The translations under genes were made by a program, and so were the position numbers. From the NCBI RefSeq assembly GCF_932276165.1, contig NC_064008.1, positions 2,795,001 to 2,859,000 on the forward strand: a DNA stretch of 64,000 nucleotides. The letters run 5' to 3'. Origin of the DNA: Plutella xylostella (Eukaryota > Arthropoda > Insecta > Lepidoptera > Plutellidae). This document shows, in pieces, positions 53,602 through 64,000 of the stretch; positions within the stretch are counted from its first letter, which is position 1; each line of letters starts with the position of its first letter. A model generated the notes under the pieces. The model was not told the DNA's origin. It saw nothing but the letters and a program-made list of their open reading frames with translations, and made no database searches.

Positions 53602-56271
53602 GGGCAAAACACCCAGTAACTGACCACCTTAAGGGAGTTGTTCCAGTAATTTGTCTGTAGCGGGCTCAATTCTTATCGCTTATTAAATCCGATTTTTGTT
53701 TTAAAAATAAGAATAACAGAGCTACATTTCTGAGTAAATAGCAAACACGTAGAAGTTACTCATTTTTTTATATATATTTGCAAACAAAAAGTAGTGATTT
53801 TTCCAGTAACTGACCACTAAAATCTAATAACTGACCACACTCGATGCCAGTAACTGACCACCAATTTAAAATCGTTTAAAAATGGAATTATCATGAAATC
53901 TTATTATAATTTATTTATTTCATAACTTCATGTAATAGTACCGATCCTCTGGTCTCTTTTAATGTGTGACACATCACTTTTCCTCAAGGTTTCTTAACTG
54001 AAAAGTGCATTAAATTAATTAATCAGCTTCATGCATACTTTAAATCATATTTTATCCTAATAATCAACCATTTATTTATTAAAAACACAAGTTTATGCAT
54101 TTTTGTTTAATACTAAAAACAAAGGAATAAACACACATGCACATAGTGAACACGCATTTTAAATTTACAGCTTTCAGGAAGATTAAGAGGCTCTAATGTA
54201 GTACCTTCAGATAAGTCATAGAAAGGGCGTTTTTTTGTTTGTCCGGAACAAGCCAGGATCAGTGGGACAGGCCCATGAAGCATTCATGGTGCCAGAAACG
54301 AGCATTTTCTTAAATATAAAGTAGCGAATCCAAGCGCTAAAGCGGGTCTTTTCCATACTCGGTATCAACTGATGAGGAGGAGGAATCGTGGCGGATTGTA
54401 CTGTCGGCCTAGCAAAACATAAACTCCCCGCCGGAAAAGTAGGCCCTTTCCCCGCCGGTCCTTTCAGGGATGCAGAACCAGAGACAGATGGTTTTCATTA
54501 TTGCTGAAACCCCACCCAGAGACTTTCAATGCGGCTAAAAGAGTAATTGAGGCTAGCCATTGTAATCATGACCGTATCAGATATTGGGGGTTAGTTTTTC
54601 AGGATACAAAGATGGATGCCTTGACGAACGGGATTTCAATGACTTTGTTTAGGATTCAACTGGAATATTTATGATGCTGTTGAAACGTGCTTTCGTAGGT
54701 AAGTATTTGGCCAAAGACAGGTGTAGTAATTTCTGCAAGGGTGACAGGGAATCTTTGCCTCGTTGAAGAGGCGTCACTGAAGTAGAACATCGCTGTACTT
54801 TCTGCATTTTCCGCTGCTGGACTAATGTGTCTGCCAATGATGGTATAGCGTTGCCAGTTGATTCCGGATAGTTGTGGTATCGGTTCCAAATGGCTGGGGT
54901 GTTGGTCGTGGTAACAACTTATAGAAGTATGCCATATTTCTTGTGTGCCAATTATACTGTTCTGTTTGAAATCCGTTGGCCGTTCGTAATGCCATTGAAG
55001 GGCGTGTTGGTGCACCGGCTGAGGGTGCTAGAATTGTAGTGATGCTTTCTTTTTCCTATTTTGCTGAAGTGGATTTGCCTGTCTTGGACGAATGTGGAGG
55101 CGCGTTTCGTCGGTAACGTATATTCGGGTTGGGTTATTAATAACGTCATTGAGGTCTTGTTCGCCAAGTGCTTTTGTGCTCGGGGAACCAATTACATCTG
55201 GTTCACAAGCGCTGGCATTGGTTAGGTACGCCTACTGGCTGTTCTGAAGATAGCATTTGAGTATCTTTTCATTGAGTGAGATGGTGAAAGCCATTTGTCT
55301 CCTGGTTCTGCATTCCTGAAGGGACTGCTCCAAGGATTATCTTTAAGGAAAAATGGTGACATCTGTCTTTATCCTGGGGAATCCACATCATCCCAGGCCG
55401 ACAGTGTGCTCCACCAGCGTTTTTATCCTCCTCATCAGCTAACACCGAACCTGGAACAAACTTGGACTATGTGTTTTAATTCCCTATATTTTAAAAGGTG
55501 CTTGCATGTCACCCTGAATTATTCTGGACTGTCTTGTTGATCCTAGCTTGTCTCAGACAAGTGAAATTGCCCCTTCTATACTTTTTTTGCAATCTTGGCG
55601 CTTCTTCATCTCGCTGAAAGCTGTAAAAATATGTCATATATAATAATACCAGTAACTGACCACCAACTTACCCAATAACTGACCACCTATGTCAGTAAAT
55701 GGAAGGAGTGAAGATAGAATGCTCATTTGCTCATATTTTGACACAACAAAATGGTACATATGAGCTTTAATATTACGTTCTTATTTTGCCTAAATTCAGC
55801 TTCAGCAAAAAATCCCAATAACCGACATAGGTGGTCAGTTATTGGAAAATTGCTGTTTTCTCGTCCAGTAACTGTCCACCCCATTCAAAACACTCAAACG
55901 GGAAATAACAAGCTGAATCTTATCAAAAACGTAATCTTTATAATTCAATCTATATGGTATATTTTTTTCTTTCATTGATTTCAATTTTTTTAATGGAAAA
56001 ATTTACGATCAAAAAATTCACTTACCTTAACAAATACGTTACTCACAACTGCAATTTACTCGGTTCGCGCGCCAACTGAACTTTTTCGATCGCTCACTAT
56101 CCATCTGTTGGCGGCTGGCAAAATCTTATGTATCAGTAATGCTCTCAATGAACCACAAAATAGACTGGATGTTCACTAGATGGCCCTGCTTGGCTATATT
56201 TCTTATTTATTGGAGTTGAAGAGGAAGGTGGTCAGTTACTGGCACATGGTCAGTTACTGGGTGTTTCGCCC
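53602..56271. mobile_element. 2.7-kb TA-flanked TIR element, probably pogo/Tc1-mariner-like
   Basis: Ends GGGC(A/G)AAACACCCAGTAAC inverted, with TA on both sides. About ten copies of CAGTAACTGACCAC, in both orientations, cluster near both ends. The interior minus strand (about 55200-54200) has a broken transposase-like frame with NPTRIYVTDETRLHIRP, resembling the first catalytic Asp region of pogo/Tigger-type DDE enzymes. Stops and frame breaks indicate it is dead. The superfamily is inferred. Confidence 0.7.
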
Positions 56272-56359
56272 TAAGAGTAAGCACACTAGACTATCGCTAA
56301 AAGCGATCTCTTCCAGACAAACTTTTGGCCTCCGGGTGAATGGAAGGCTTATGGAATTA

Positions 56360-56523
56360 CTAGCTGTTCCCACGAGCTTCGCTTCGTTATGAAAAGTTTT
56401 CCCCGCGAAACTATGTGTTAATTCAGGTTGTCAGCTAACGCCATACCAAATTTCATTAAAATTGGTTAAAAACTAAAACATATTAAATTAAAACAAACTT
56501 TCGAATTTATAATATTAGTAGGA
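56360..56523 (-). mobile_element. Diverged Helitron-like element, copy 3
   Basis: On the minus strand starts TCCTACTAATATTATAAAT and ends ...GGGAACAGCTAG between A and T. Shorter than copies 1 and 2, without the microsatellite. Confidence 0.65.
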
Positions 56524-56569
56524 TATGTTCAAGAACCTATGACCGGTGGAGCAAACGAGTTCTCGCGTG

Positions 56570-56745
56570 GAGACCACGAACAGGCAACCGTAGCGTGGGA
56601 CGCCCTTCGGCTCGTTGAACTGAAGATCAGGTTGTTGTATAGGAAGGCCGAGGATAGAGTGCTGTAGCAGTTGTGGCACTGCTTGAGAGAGCGCTAAGTC
56701 CAGCAGTGGACGACTACGGGCTGATGATGATGATGAGGAATTTAT
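56570..56745 (+). mobile_element. RTE-type LINE 3' end
   Basis: AGACCACGAACAGGCAACCG, GTAGCGTGGGACGCCC, CAGCAGTGGACGACTACGG and a (GATGAT)n tail. Truncated relic. Confidence 0.75.
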
Positions 56746-57059
56746 ATCCTGGAGCTGCTTTCCAACTGTTAAAATTATAATGCATAACCAGGCTTAGAAT
56801 ACATCCATGTTCGGAAAACCTTCTGTGTGAGGAAGACATAGCGAAACATGCTAGAAAATGGTTGATCTTAATACTTATTCTGAGTTATCAAAACATGGTA
56901 GAAATGGTAGAATTTTAAATCACAGATTATAAACTATAAACGTCTTTGATTGTGAGTGCGGTGACAGCAGCTGTCAACTGTCAGGTCAAGTCAATAGATT
57001 TTAGGTTATAAAATTTCAAAGAATCTTCAAAATATTGCTCTTTTTGTGTAAAAATCACG
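56746..57059 (+). other. Upstream region and 5' UTR of mRpS16
   Basis: AT-rich sequence between the LINE end and the mRpS16 start codon. It must hold the promoter, but no motif can be assigned. Confidence 0.5.
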
Positions 57060-58056
57060 ATGTCGCTACCACCAGCCAGTGGAACTGGAAGATATTTTGC
57101 CAGAGCAGCGAAGTCCATTCGATTAATCCGGCACGGATGCACAAATAGACCATTTTATCACATCTCTGTTACTCACGTAAGTTTCTTTCACTACAAAAAC
57201 CGACTTATTTTCACAATATTTAGTACCTACCAAAAGACAGCTAACTGATTATCTTACGTTACTAAGGTACTTTTCGAATTAATGGATCATTTTACGAGCC
57301 CATTAATGGTAAATACCTACGAATTTTGATTTAAAAATGAAGGTTACATTCTTTTTCATATTGCAGCGAAGAAGATTGAACAGTCAGCCTGTGATTGAGC
57401 AGTTAGGCTCTTACGACCCTGTCCCTAATATGTACAATGAGAAACTAGTGGCCCTAAACTTGGAGCGGATCAAGTTTTGGCTCGGACAAGGAGCTCATGT
57501 GTCCAAACCTGCGGCTGAGGTTCTCGGTAAGCATAGAATACAAAATAGATGACATGACTACAAAACAGATGATGATAGACTACAAATGTGGTAAGAAGGT
57601 AAGAAACTGTTAAAGGTCCTCTGGCCCTTTGGATGGCTAGTCACTCTTGTTTTACTAAATATCAAGATACTTTCTCAGCTGCTTGCTTGTTTACCTTGTT
57701 ATCATTTAACAAACTTAATTTCAAGACAGTATCTGAAACTTCATATTGTCTAGCACCTCAGATATTATCTCTTTTGACCTTGGTTAGGTACAGTTGTGGC
57801 TGGAGATATGTCTCTGACCTTAGATGGGTACAGTTGTGGCTGGATGATCTTGGCTGAGGACAAAATTGTCCTTCAGTGTTCACTTGTAACCGTAAGTCCA
57901 TATCATTTTACTTACCAGTCTTTGTATTTGCCAGGCCTCTCCGGTTTCTTCCCGATCCACCCCCACTCCTATATGACAGCATGGAGGAACCGACAGGCGG
58001 AACGAGAGAAACTAGCCAAAGAACAAGAGGCCCAAAAGGCTGAAGAAGCAAAATAG
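57060..58056 (+). CDS. mRpS16: Mitochondrial small ribosomal subunit protein bS16m (three exons)
   Basis: Component of the mitochondrial 28S subunit; bacterial S16 binds 16S rRNA and stabilises the body of the small subunit. Exons are 57060-57176, 57367-57526 and 57935-58056; the joins CAC|GTAAGT, TGCAG|CGAAGA, CTCG|GTAAGC and GCCAG|GCCTCT keep frame. The product is 132 residues, the size of animal MRPS16. It contains [20 protein letters not shown] at about 20-39, [42 protein letters not shown] and [11 protein letters not shown], all S16 family hallmarks. The basic, hydroxylated N-terminus fits mitochondrial import. The C-terminus is a charged Lys/Glu/Ala helix. It is transcribed away from brp. 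The start is the only ATG giving this N-terminus. Confidence 0.96.
57527..57934 (+). other. mRpS16 intron 2
   Basis: 408 nt with a small direct duplication of GGTACAGTTGTGGCTGGA (about 57787 and 57827). No other feature. Confidence 0.8.
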
Positions 58057-59221
58057 ATTATAATTACATGTAGTTAAATAATTTAAGTTTAGATATTAGT
58101 AGTAAAGAGTGTTATGCTATTATGGAATCTTTTATTCTGGCCAGCTCAAAGGGATTTTAGAGTGAAGTCTTTAGGGTGTTACAAATAATTTTAATCTCCA
58201 AATAGGTAGGCCTCCCCTTACTTTTAGTAGGTATATTTTTTTAATACATATAATCATCTTATTTAATTACTCCCATCAAGTACCTATTCATTTTTATTAT
58301 TTATAAATGCAATTTACTCATAAATTAAAATAACAAACACCGTAACATACAAAGAATCCATTTATTGTGTCAAAAAAACCTTGTGAACAATTCCTCATGT
58401 GTACTTACTTAATATTTTTATATTCTGTCAGCCAAAACATGGAAAGGCACACTATAACACCACAAGCCTTACACGTATAGGTAACAAAAAAAGCTATAAC
58501 ATTTAAAAATACCAGGGTCTTATACTTTGCTCATACGGTACAAAAATATTCGGAAAAGTTCTCAACAAGAAATACCATAAATGCTTCTGTCCATCTCTCA
58601 ATTCATTTATTTAATATTAACGGGGTAAAAACGACTAAACAGTTTAAAAACTAAAATCAGAAAACATTCTTAAATGTTACTAACATTCCTTGAGCAATGC
58701 CGAAACTAATCTAGAAATAATCGAAGTTAATATTGTTCAAATAGAGATCTTAAGAACAGGAAAGACAAGTTATAAACATCACTTTAGGCAAGACCTACTA
58801 CAGAAACCTCAGAATGGAAATAGAAAGACTTATAAAACGATTACAGTTTGTATTTTTGTAAAATTCATTTTTAACAAATAGGTACTTAGGCAAACGCTTG
58901 CGCGGCATTAGACCGGAAACATCAGTCAATTTTCGCAGTAGTCAATTACATGATCTTATACTATCACCCCACTTGGCTATTCGTATTTTCCAAAACTTCT
59001 ATTGGCTATATTTGTCAAATAAGCACTTCATAGGCAAATTCGGCAATAAGTTTGGCCACACAGCAGTTTTGGCAAATACGCAAATTGCCAAGTGGGGTAC
59101 CAGCATTATACATTACTTAACTTGAGGCAAGTGCGAAGCGACAAGCTAGTGCAACATAATTGTAAGTCTTTTGTACTTTAACCTTTCCCTGGTTGTATGA
59201 TTTTACATTTTTTTAAATGGT
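58057..59221. other. 3' flank between mRpS16 and the right-edge gene
   Basis: Holds the mRpS16 3' UTR (no canonical AATAAA nearby; AGTAAA occurs ~45 nt after the stop) and the 3' UTR of the minus-strand short terminal exon. Otherwise AT-rich and featureless. Confidence 0.6.
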
Positions 59222-59259
59222 TTACTTGTTCTTGACGACGTCATTGACAACCTTCGTGG
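59222..59259 (-). CDS. Alternative terminal exon (short tail) of an unidentified gene
   Basis: Acceptor GTTTCAG|CCACGAAGG, then ATKVVNDVVKNK and TAA. Phase 1, so it joins the exon ending at 63963 in frame (Ser-Ala-Thr-Lys). I do not recognise the protein; the tail is short, amphipathic and basic. Confidence 0.6.
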
Positions 59260-59583
59260 CTGAAACAATAAGAAATACATTATTAGGAATGATATATTGA
59301 ACATTCGATAATTATTAAGCAAGAGTTAAACTTAGATTTGTTAATAACATATACTTAAACAAGATGGTGTGTCACCAGTGTCACATACAAAAGCAAAGCA
59401 AACAACAAATTGCACCAAAAAATAAAATCACAAACAAATCTCCAAATCGAACTAAATCAAAATCAGAGCTCATAGGTTAAAGTGGGGTGTTATTTGTGAA
59501 GACGTTTCTGTTGCACGAACACTCCATCTAGTTCGTATTAAAATATCGTAAATTTTACCATTACTCTAATTTTAAAGCGAGAG

Positions 59584-59740
59584 TTAGTGCCAATTTTGAC
59601 ATAGTGGGTTAGAGTATAACCAGGGATTATTGCTTGAGTTTTGACACATCTGTCAAGAATTGAATATGGAGATGATGACGTATAATTGATCAACCTTTCC
59701 CAGGTTACGATCTAACCAACTGTGGAGAAATTGGAGCTTA
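59584..59740. mobile_element. MITE family M1, copy 4
   Basis: GTGCCAATTTTGACATAGTG ... CTGTGGAGAAATTGGAGCTT with core GATGACGTATAATTGATCAA; closest to copy 1. Confidence 0.82.
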
Positions 59741-60016
59741 GCGTTCCACCCGGCTAGGTTCATATCATAGACCTCGGTTCACTAATCCGTGCAAGTTTAG
59801 TGTAAGCTTTGATCATTTACGTTATTTATTTAATTATTCAGTGACCGGTAGAGGCCATTACAAAAGGCCTTAGTGAACGAATATCTTCACATAATATTAC
59901 CACGACCATGGCATGTATACTAATTGTAACAGCATTGTTATAATTAACACTTTAAGTAACTAGGTATTTGATGCGTTGGTCAGCTCAGCAGTTTATTTAA
60001 ATACAATATTTAAACC

Positions 60017-60282
60017 GACCGAATGGCGTAGTGGTTAGTGACCCTGACTACTGAGCCGATGGTCCCGGGTTCGATTCCCGGCTGGGGCAGATATTTGTTT
60101 AAACACAGATATTTGTTCTCGGGTCTTGGATGTGCCCGTAAAATGGCAATAGGCCCGCCCCCTATTACATTGGGACTAACATAACACTCTGGCGAAAAGT
60201 GGGTGCAGCAATGCACCTCTGCCTACCCCGCAAGGGAGTACATTAGTACAAGGCGTGAGTGCGTGTTTTTTTTTTTTTTTAT
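60017..60282 (+). mobile_element. tRNA-derived SINE family S1
   Basis: Head GGCGTAGTGGTTAGTGACC, B box GGTTCGATTCC, body with GGCCCGCCCCCTATTACA and GGGAGTACATTAGTAC, then a poly(T) tail. It has a perfect 10-bp duplication, TATTTAAACC at 60007-60016 and 60283-60292. Complete and recent. Confidence 0.92.
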
Positions 60283-61904
60283 TATTTAAACCATTGCAGT
60301 TTTGAGTCTGACAAGGTACAAAATGTATTTTATGAGTCCATTAATGAAGCTGGCAGCACTTATTGCATTTTGCCATATTTTCTGATTAGTTACATAATAC
60401 CTACCTACATGAAGCATTATTTGTAAACACACAACATCAGAAGAAAATTTTATGGAAGTGAAAAGTACTTTCTCTTAAACCACAAAATATAAGCCCATTT
60501 TCATTAAGTTATGCACATTAATTTCTGATTTAAGAATATCACCCAATCAATACAGCTTAGGTACAAAACTGAATATGCATATTATGACTGATAAGTAACA
60601 ATAACAAACTACATATTTTTTTGCTTTATAGAATAAACATGAAGTTCTTAAATCAGAAACAGAGCATAAAGCGTGACGTAACTTACCGAAAGGCATAAAC
60701 TATGAAGATACGTGCAGCACTACTCTTGCTTACCTAAAATATTGAGAAGGGGCCATATTGTAATGTTTACTATTCTTATGTTAATGAATTATTAACCACC
60801 GTATTCATAGAACAACTGTCTGTTTCCAAGAGACTTCTCTGTGGTGGTGACAAACAGAAGTGCTAGACTAGGGGTTGTCGCCGTTTAAAGGCGAATGCCA
60901 GATTAGAATCAGTCGACGACTGCTTAGGTGTCTAAAGCACACCTAAGAGACTATCAAAAGTCAACGTGTACCTACTAGGATTTTTGACTGAAAAATATAA
61001 CTCGATTTATGAAGTTCGTAATATTTATATCCAACCCTTTATATTATAATATATAAAGTTTATAAGTTCTATGAATACCAGGGTCAATATAAAATGATGG
61101 AACGAGCTTAAAAAAGGTAGATACTGCAATAACTAGGATATAATATAGGGTGTCTGTAACCTAAACATTTACTGCCTCTTTCACAATGTTTGGATAACGG
61201 TTGGCTATCTTTGGGATAGTCATGCTGACAATGTCTAAAATTAAATTATGTTTTATAACTTTTATCAAACAGATTACTTTTATTCACACACTTTGAAACA
61301 GGCTCTGATGCGGTATTTATCAAATATTTGATTTAGGTATAACTGATCGTTGTATGTTAGTCATGTAGATGCCTATCCAGTACCTAAGTTGTAATAGTTT
61401 TCACAATATTAAAAAATATGTGTATTCCATAATATGCATCGCATGATAGGAAATGTATGTAGGTCTTTTTCTATCGTGTAAATGCACTAAGCTAACTTCC
61501 TCCAGTGTTTTGCTACTCTTATTGCGAGGTCATTGGCCTTCATCAGGTCTCCTTGACTGCACTTTGGGGCATTAGGGCACTCTATGTATGTAGGTGATAT
61601 TTGAAAACAATACCTACGTTAACCTTTACTTTTGGTTAGGCACATTATTTTAGTCAGATAAAATAATTACAGAGATAATTAAGTCCCCATGTAATCCACT
61701 CTTGAGTACAAAAAAAGGGGATTAAACCGCCACCAGGACATACACACACATTCAAGCTATATATAGGTATCTGTATACAATAAATATGGCTAATGATGGT
61801 TTAAAATAACACAAAACTGAGTGGACGTTATTCACAGGAAAAATTTAAACAAATAAACTTCCCAATGAATTCACTAGGGACAGCAACAGAATAACAATAA
61901 TATA

Positions 61905-61968
61905 AACAAAGGTGTGAGTACCTTGTACTAATGTACTCCCTTGCGGGGTAGGCAGAGGTGCATAGCAA
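61905..61968 (-). mobile_element. SINE S1 3' fragment
   Basis: ACTAATGTACTCCCTTGCGG and GGCAGAGGTGCAT are the complement of the S1 tail region. Confidence 0.75.
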
Positions 61969-62066
61969 CAGAAATAGAGAAAAAAAAGCTTTCTAGCTTT
62001 TAGCAGATGACATACTACGAAAATAAAAGAGTTATCACATTCAAGCAGTGAGAAAACAGCAAACCT

Positions 62067-62394
62067 TAAGGCATTAGTCCACTACCGCCCGCTAGTTAAA
62101 GTGGATAAATAGATAGCGCTTCTTCAGCTAGACTAAACTTGTCAAACCCTCAAGAATTTTCTGTTAGTATAAAAACTATTTTTTGTCAATTATGGCATTA
62201 GTCCACATTTCGATGTAAGCATCTTTTTGGGCTGTGTATGTCTGTACTCAAATTTAACACAATGATTGGTCGACTACGCCATCTATTGACTATAATACTA
62301 AACTCAACTGACAGTTGTCAACGGCTCATTTGCATTGAGTAATGAATCGATTTTCGCTCAGTAACTTGACGGAGGCAGTGGACATACGGCCTTA
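62067..62394. mobile_element. MITE with TAAGGC...GTCCACT ends
   Basis: Left TAAGGCATTAGTCCACTACC; right, inverted, TAAGGCCGTATGTCCACTGC. About 328 bp. A further internal copy of GGCATTAGTCCAC lies near 62193. Confidence 0.65.
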
Positions 62395-62446
62395 CAAAAA
62401 CAAAAATTGTAATCTGCATAAATTCGGAACATACATACAAAGGGGT

Positions 62447-62553
62447 CTAGTCTTTGTGTAGATTCTCGAGCTTTTTGTTGACAAGCTGGATGCCCTTGTC
62501 GAGGGTTTTGTCTACGGCTCTCGTAATGTCCTTCACCAGACCTTTAACGGGAT
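62447..62553 (-). CDS. Alternative terminal exon (long tail) of an unidentified gene
   Basis: Acceptor TTCTAG|ATCCC, then PVKGLVKDITRAVDKTLDKG and IQLVNKKLENLHKD, then TAG at 62449-62447. Phase 1, joining 63963 as Ser-Asp-Pro. The tail is a 30-residue amphipathic, lysine-rich helix. I do not recognise the protein and assign no function. Confidence 0.7.
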
Positions 62554-63554
62554 CTAGAAGATTCCAAGCACATGGAGAAATTAATGGCATGAATTTTATA
62601 CAGTTTGGAATAGTGTGGGATTTGTGGGAAATGTATAGAAGTACAAATAGAAAAGGCGAAGAAGTATAAACATGTTAGTACACAATAGAGTAAAAATAAC
62701 AAACTGTGTTCTACGTATACTGTAGGTTGTTAGTAGTGAAAATGCTAGGCTTACATCTAGGAGTGAAATGGCATTTGTGAGGGCATCAAATTTAGCACTG
62801 TTCATTTTACGATACGATGTACCTATCTCATTTTACATATTGCAAATTTAAATTTTGAACAGTGCTAAAATAAATCTATAATTGTTTCTAGTGTATAGTC
62901 AAGAGTGGATTAATGAGCTCAGACAACTATTATTCATTCAACTCAACTAAAATTCCGTTGCCTACACCTATAACTAATTACTATTCATTTAGCGTACTAG
63001 TTGGCATTCATATAATATTGGCAAATCTAAGATTTTTCTAATCACTGGCCCGATGCCAGTATTTTAATTAAACATATCACTATTGTACTATATCGTACTA
63101 ACTATACTTTCGTTCACTTGACAACAAGACACGTGGGAATAAATCATACCTACTCTATTCTTACTTTCATGACATAGCAAAGGTGCCACGGAAAATATGA
63201 ATTTTGTTGCAAAAAGCCAGTGAAAAGAGCTTGTGTTGTGAAAATTAAAATTTATTTAACATTCGAAGTTCAATTTAGAGAAAAGCGTTTGTACAAAACA
63301 AAAAATCTATTGAATACATAAGAAAAACATGCAAAACTCTATGGAAAATTACAATAAACATTCATTTATAGTTTGAGGAAAACTTCTACATAATATAACA
63401 TTTAGCGATGCTACCACAAATAGACGCCATTAAAAATACATATTTAATGAACCGTTCATTATTGTAGGTTCATTATTTCAGTATTTGTTCTTTCAATATC
63501 CATTCCAGTGTAGCGATCTTCACTGGAAAGGAGCAATGTTTTCACATTGAATAC

Positions 63555-63730
63555 AGGGTGTTTAAAAAATGTTATAGGAAGCTAAAAGGGACTGACTGAA
63601 CTTGACATTCTAATAAATTTTTACCTACAATAAAATCATCCAATTCATGAAACACTTTCATAGAAAAAAGTGACACAAAGTTGAACCGTCTTTGAGCTTA
63701 CTATACCAATTTTGCAACACCATGTATTTG
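63555..63730. mobile_element. CAGGGTGTT-type MITE
   Basis: ATACAGGGTGTTTAAAAAATG at the left and TTTTGCAACACCATGTA at the right; related to 7021-7286. Confidence 0.6.
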
Positions 63731-63868
63731 CGAAACTGGAATGGCTGTTTTAGCAGAGATCATTACCTATTATAAAATTTAAAGAATAAGAAATGTAGCT
63801 CTGTTTAAAGGTATGAGTGCCTACAACAGTCAGTATAATACTGTCATCATTCGTGCTCCAAATCATAC

Positions 63869-63941
63869 AGTCCGGGCCAGACAAACCTGACCCCTCTCCG
63901 ACACCACTATCACCCAGGGGTCAGCTTCCTCTGCCCGGACT
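63869..63941. repeat. Inverted repeat close to a splice donor
   Basis: Arms AGTCCGGGCCAGACAAACCT and its imperfect complement, each with GACCCCT, fold over a ~20-nt loop. It begins 20 nt into the intron from the donor at 63962. Confidence 0.6.
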
Positions 63942-63962
63942 ATACCGTACAGTTCTACTCAC

Positions 63963-64000
63963 CCGAGTTGGCCATGCGGTCGATGCTGCCGTGGTGCTTC
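63963..64000 (-). CDS. Internal exon, cut by the window edge, of an unidentified gene
   Basis: The minus strand reads KHHGSIDRMANS plus one base, then donor CTCGG|GTGAGT. GC-rich coding composition. It ends in phase 1, matching both downstream terminal exons. Too little is visible to name it. Confidence 0.65.

Larger units (their letters stand above)
59260..62446 (-). other. Intron / 3' UTR region of the right-edge gene
   Basis: Contains MITE M1 copy 4, SINE S1, an S1 fragment, an M2 relative and a MITE at 62067-62394. A minus-strand open stretch at 61490-61570 (CSQGDLMKANDLAIRVAKHW) may be a retroelement scrap but lacks clear splice context. Confidence 0.55.
62554..63962 (-). other. Intron of the right-edge gene
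   Basis: 1.4 kb, AT-rich. It contains a CAGGGTGTTT-type MITE (63555-63730) and the hairpin at 63869-63941. Confidence 0.65.

Noticed and set aside
60017..60095. Possible tRNA gene
   Set aside because: SINE S1 head with a body, poly(T) tail and target duplication.
60680..60745. Possible small minus-strand exon between AG and GTAAGT
   Set aside because: In the only phase fitting the 63963 donor it stops after four codons; kept as unlikely.
61490..61570. Open stretch resembling a coding exon (QGDLMKANDLAIRVAKHW)
   Set aside because: No matching splice phase and uncertain homology; may be a retroelement scrap.

Overview
The window is animal nuclear DNA, almost certainly from a moth or butterfly. 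It holds small phased exons with GT-AG boundaries, long AT-rich introns, and a dense set of repeats typical of Lepidoptera: tRNA-derived SINEs, RTE-like LINE relics, Helitron-like elements of about 200 bp with a tetranucleotide microsatellite, and many short inverted-repeat elements (MITEs).

The dominant gene is bruchpilot (brp), the insect ELKS/CAST active-zone scaffold, on the minus strand. Seventeen coding exons run from an ATG at 51606 to a TAA at 6462. All splice phases agree along the chain. Without the uncertain exon 5 they encode 1816 residues. The N-terminal exon has the ELKS/CAST signature around KTFWSPELKKERALRK. The middle is a nearly continuous coiled coil, including one 2170-nt exon. 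The last 11-residue exon ends GFLKSFF, the C-terminus known from Drosophila Bruchpilot. The first coding intron is 27.8 kb and is largely transposon sediment.

Downstream of the brp stop, on the same strand, lies a second set of ELKS-type exons (5390 to 578) that matches the C-terminal part of vertebrate ERC/ELKS proteins and has its own stop and poly(A) signal. Its first exon begins in the same phase as brp exon 17, so it reads best as an alternative 3' end. That end would swap the GFLKSFF tail for an ancestral ELKS tail. The first exon of this module is split by a 1594-bp hAT element (3677-5270) with a perfect 8-bp target duplication. Removing the element and one duplication copy restores an uninterrupted reading frame.

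Other main points: an 81-bp tandem repeat upstream of brp exon 2 copies that exon's splice acceptor and first codons. Three large (2.7-3.3 kb) terminal-inverted-repeat elements carry copies of their terminal motif internally. Mitochondrial ribosomal protein mRpS16 lies complete on the plus strand (57060-58056). At the right edge is the 3' end of an unidentified minus-strand gene with two in-phase alternative terminal exons (62553-62447 and 59259-59222).

The brp and mRpS16 starts are about 5.4 kb apart and divergent; the gap is mostly a decayed pogo-like element. All calls rest on reading the sequence and on family knowledge. No alignment, expression or assembly data were available.
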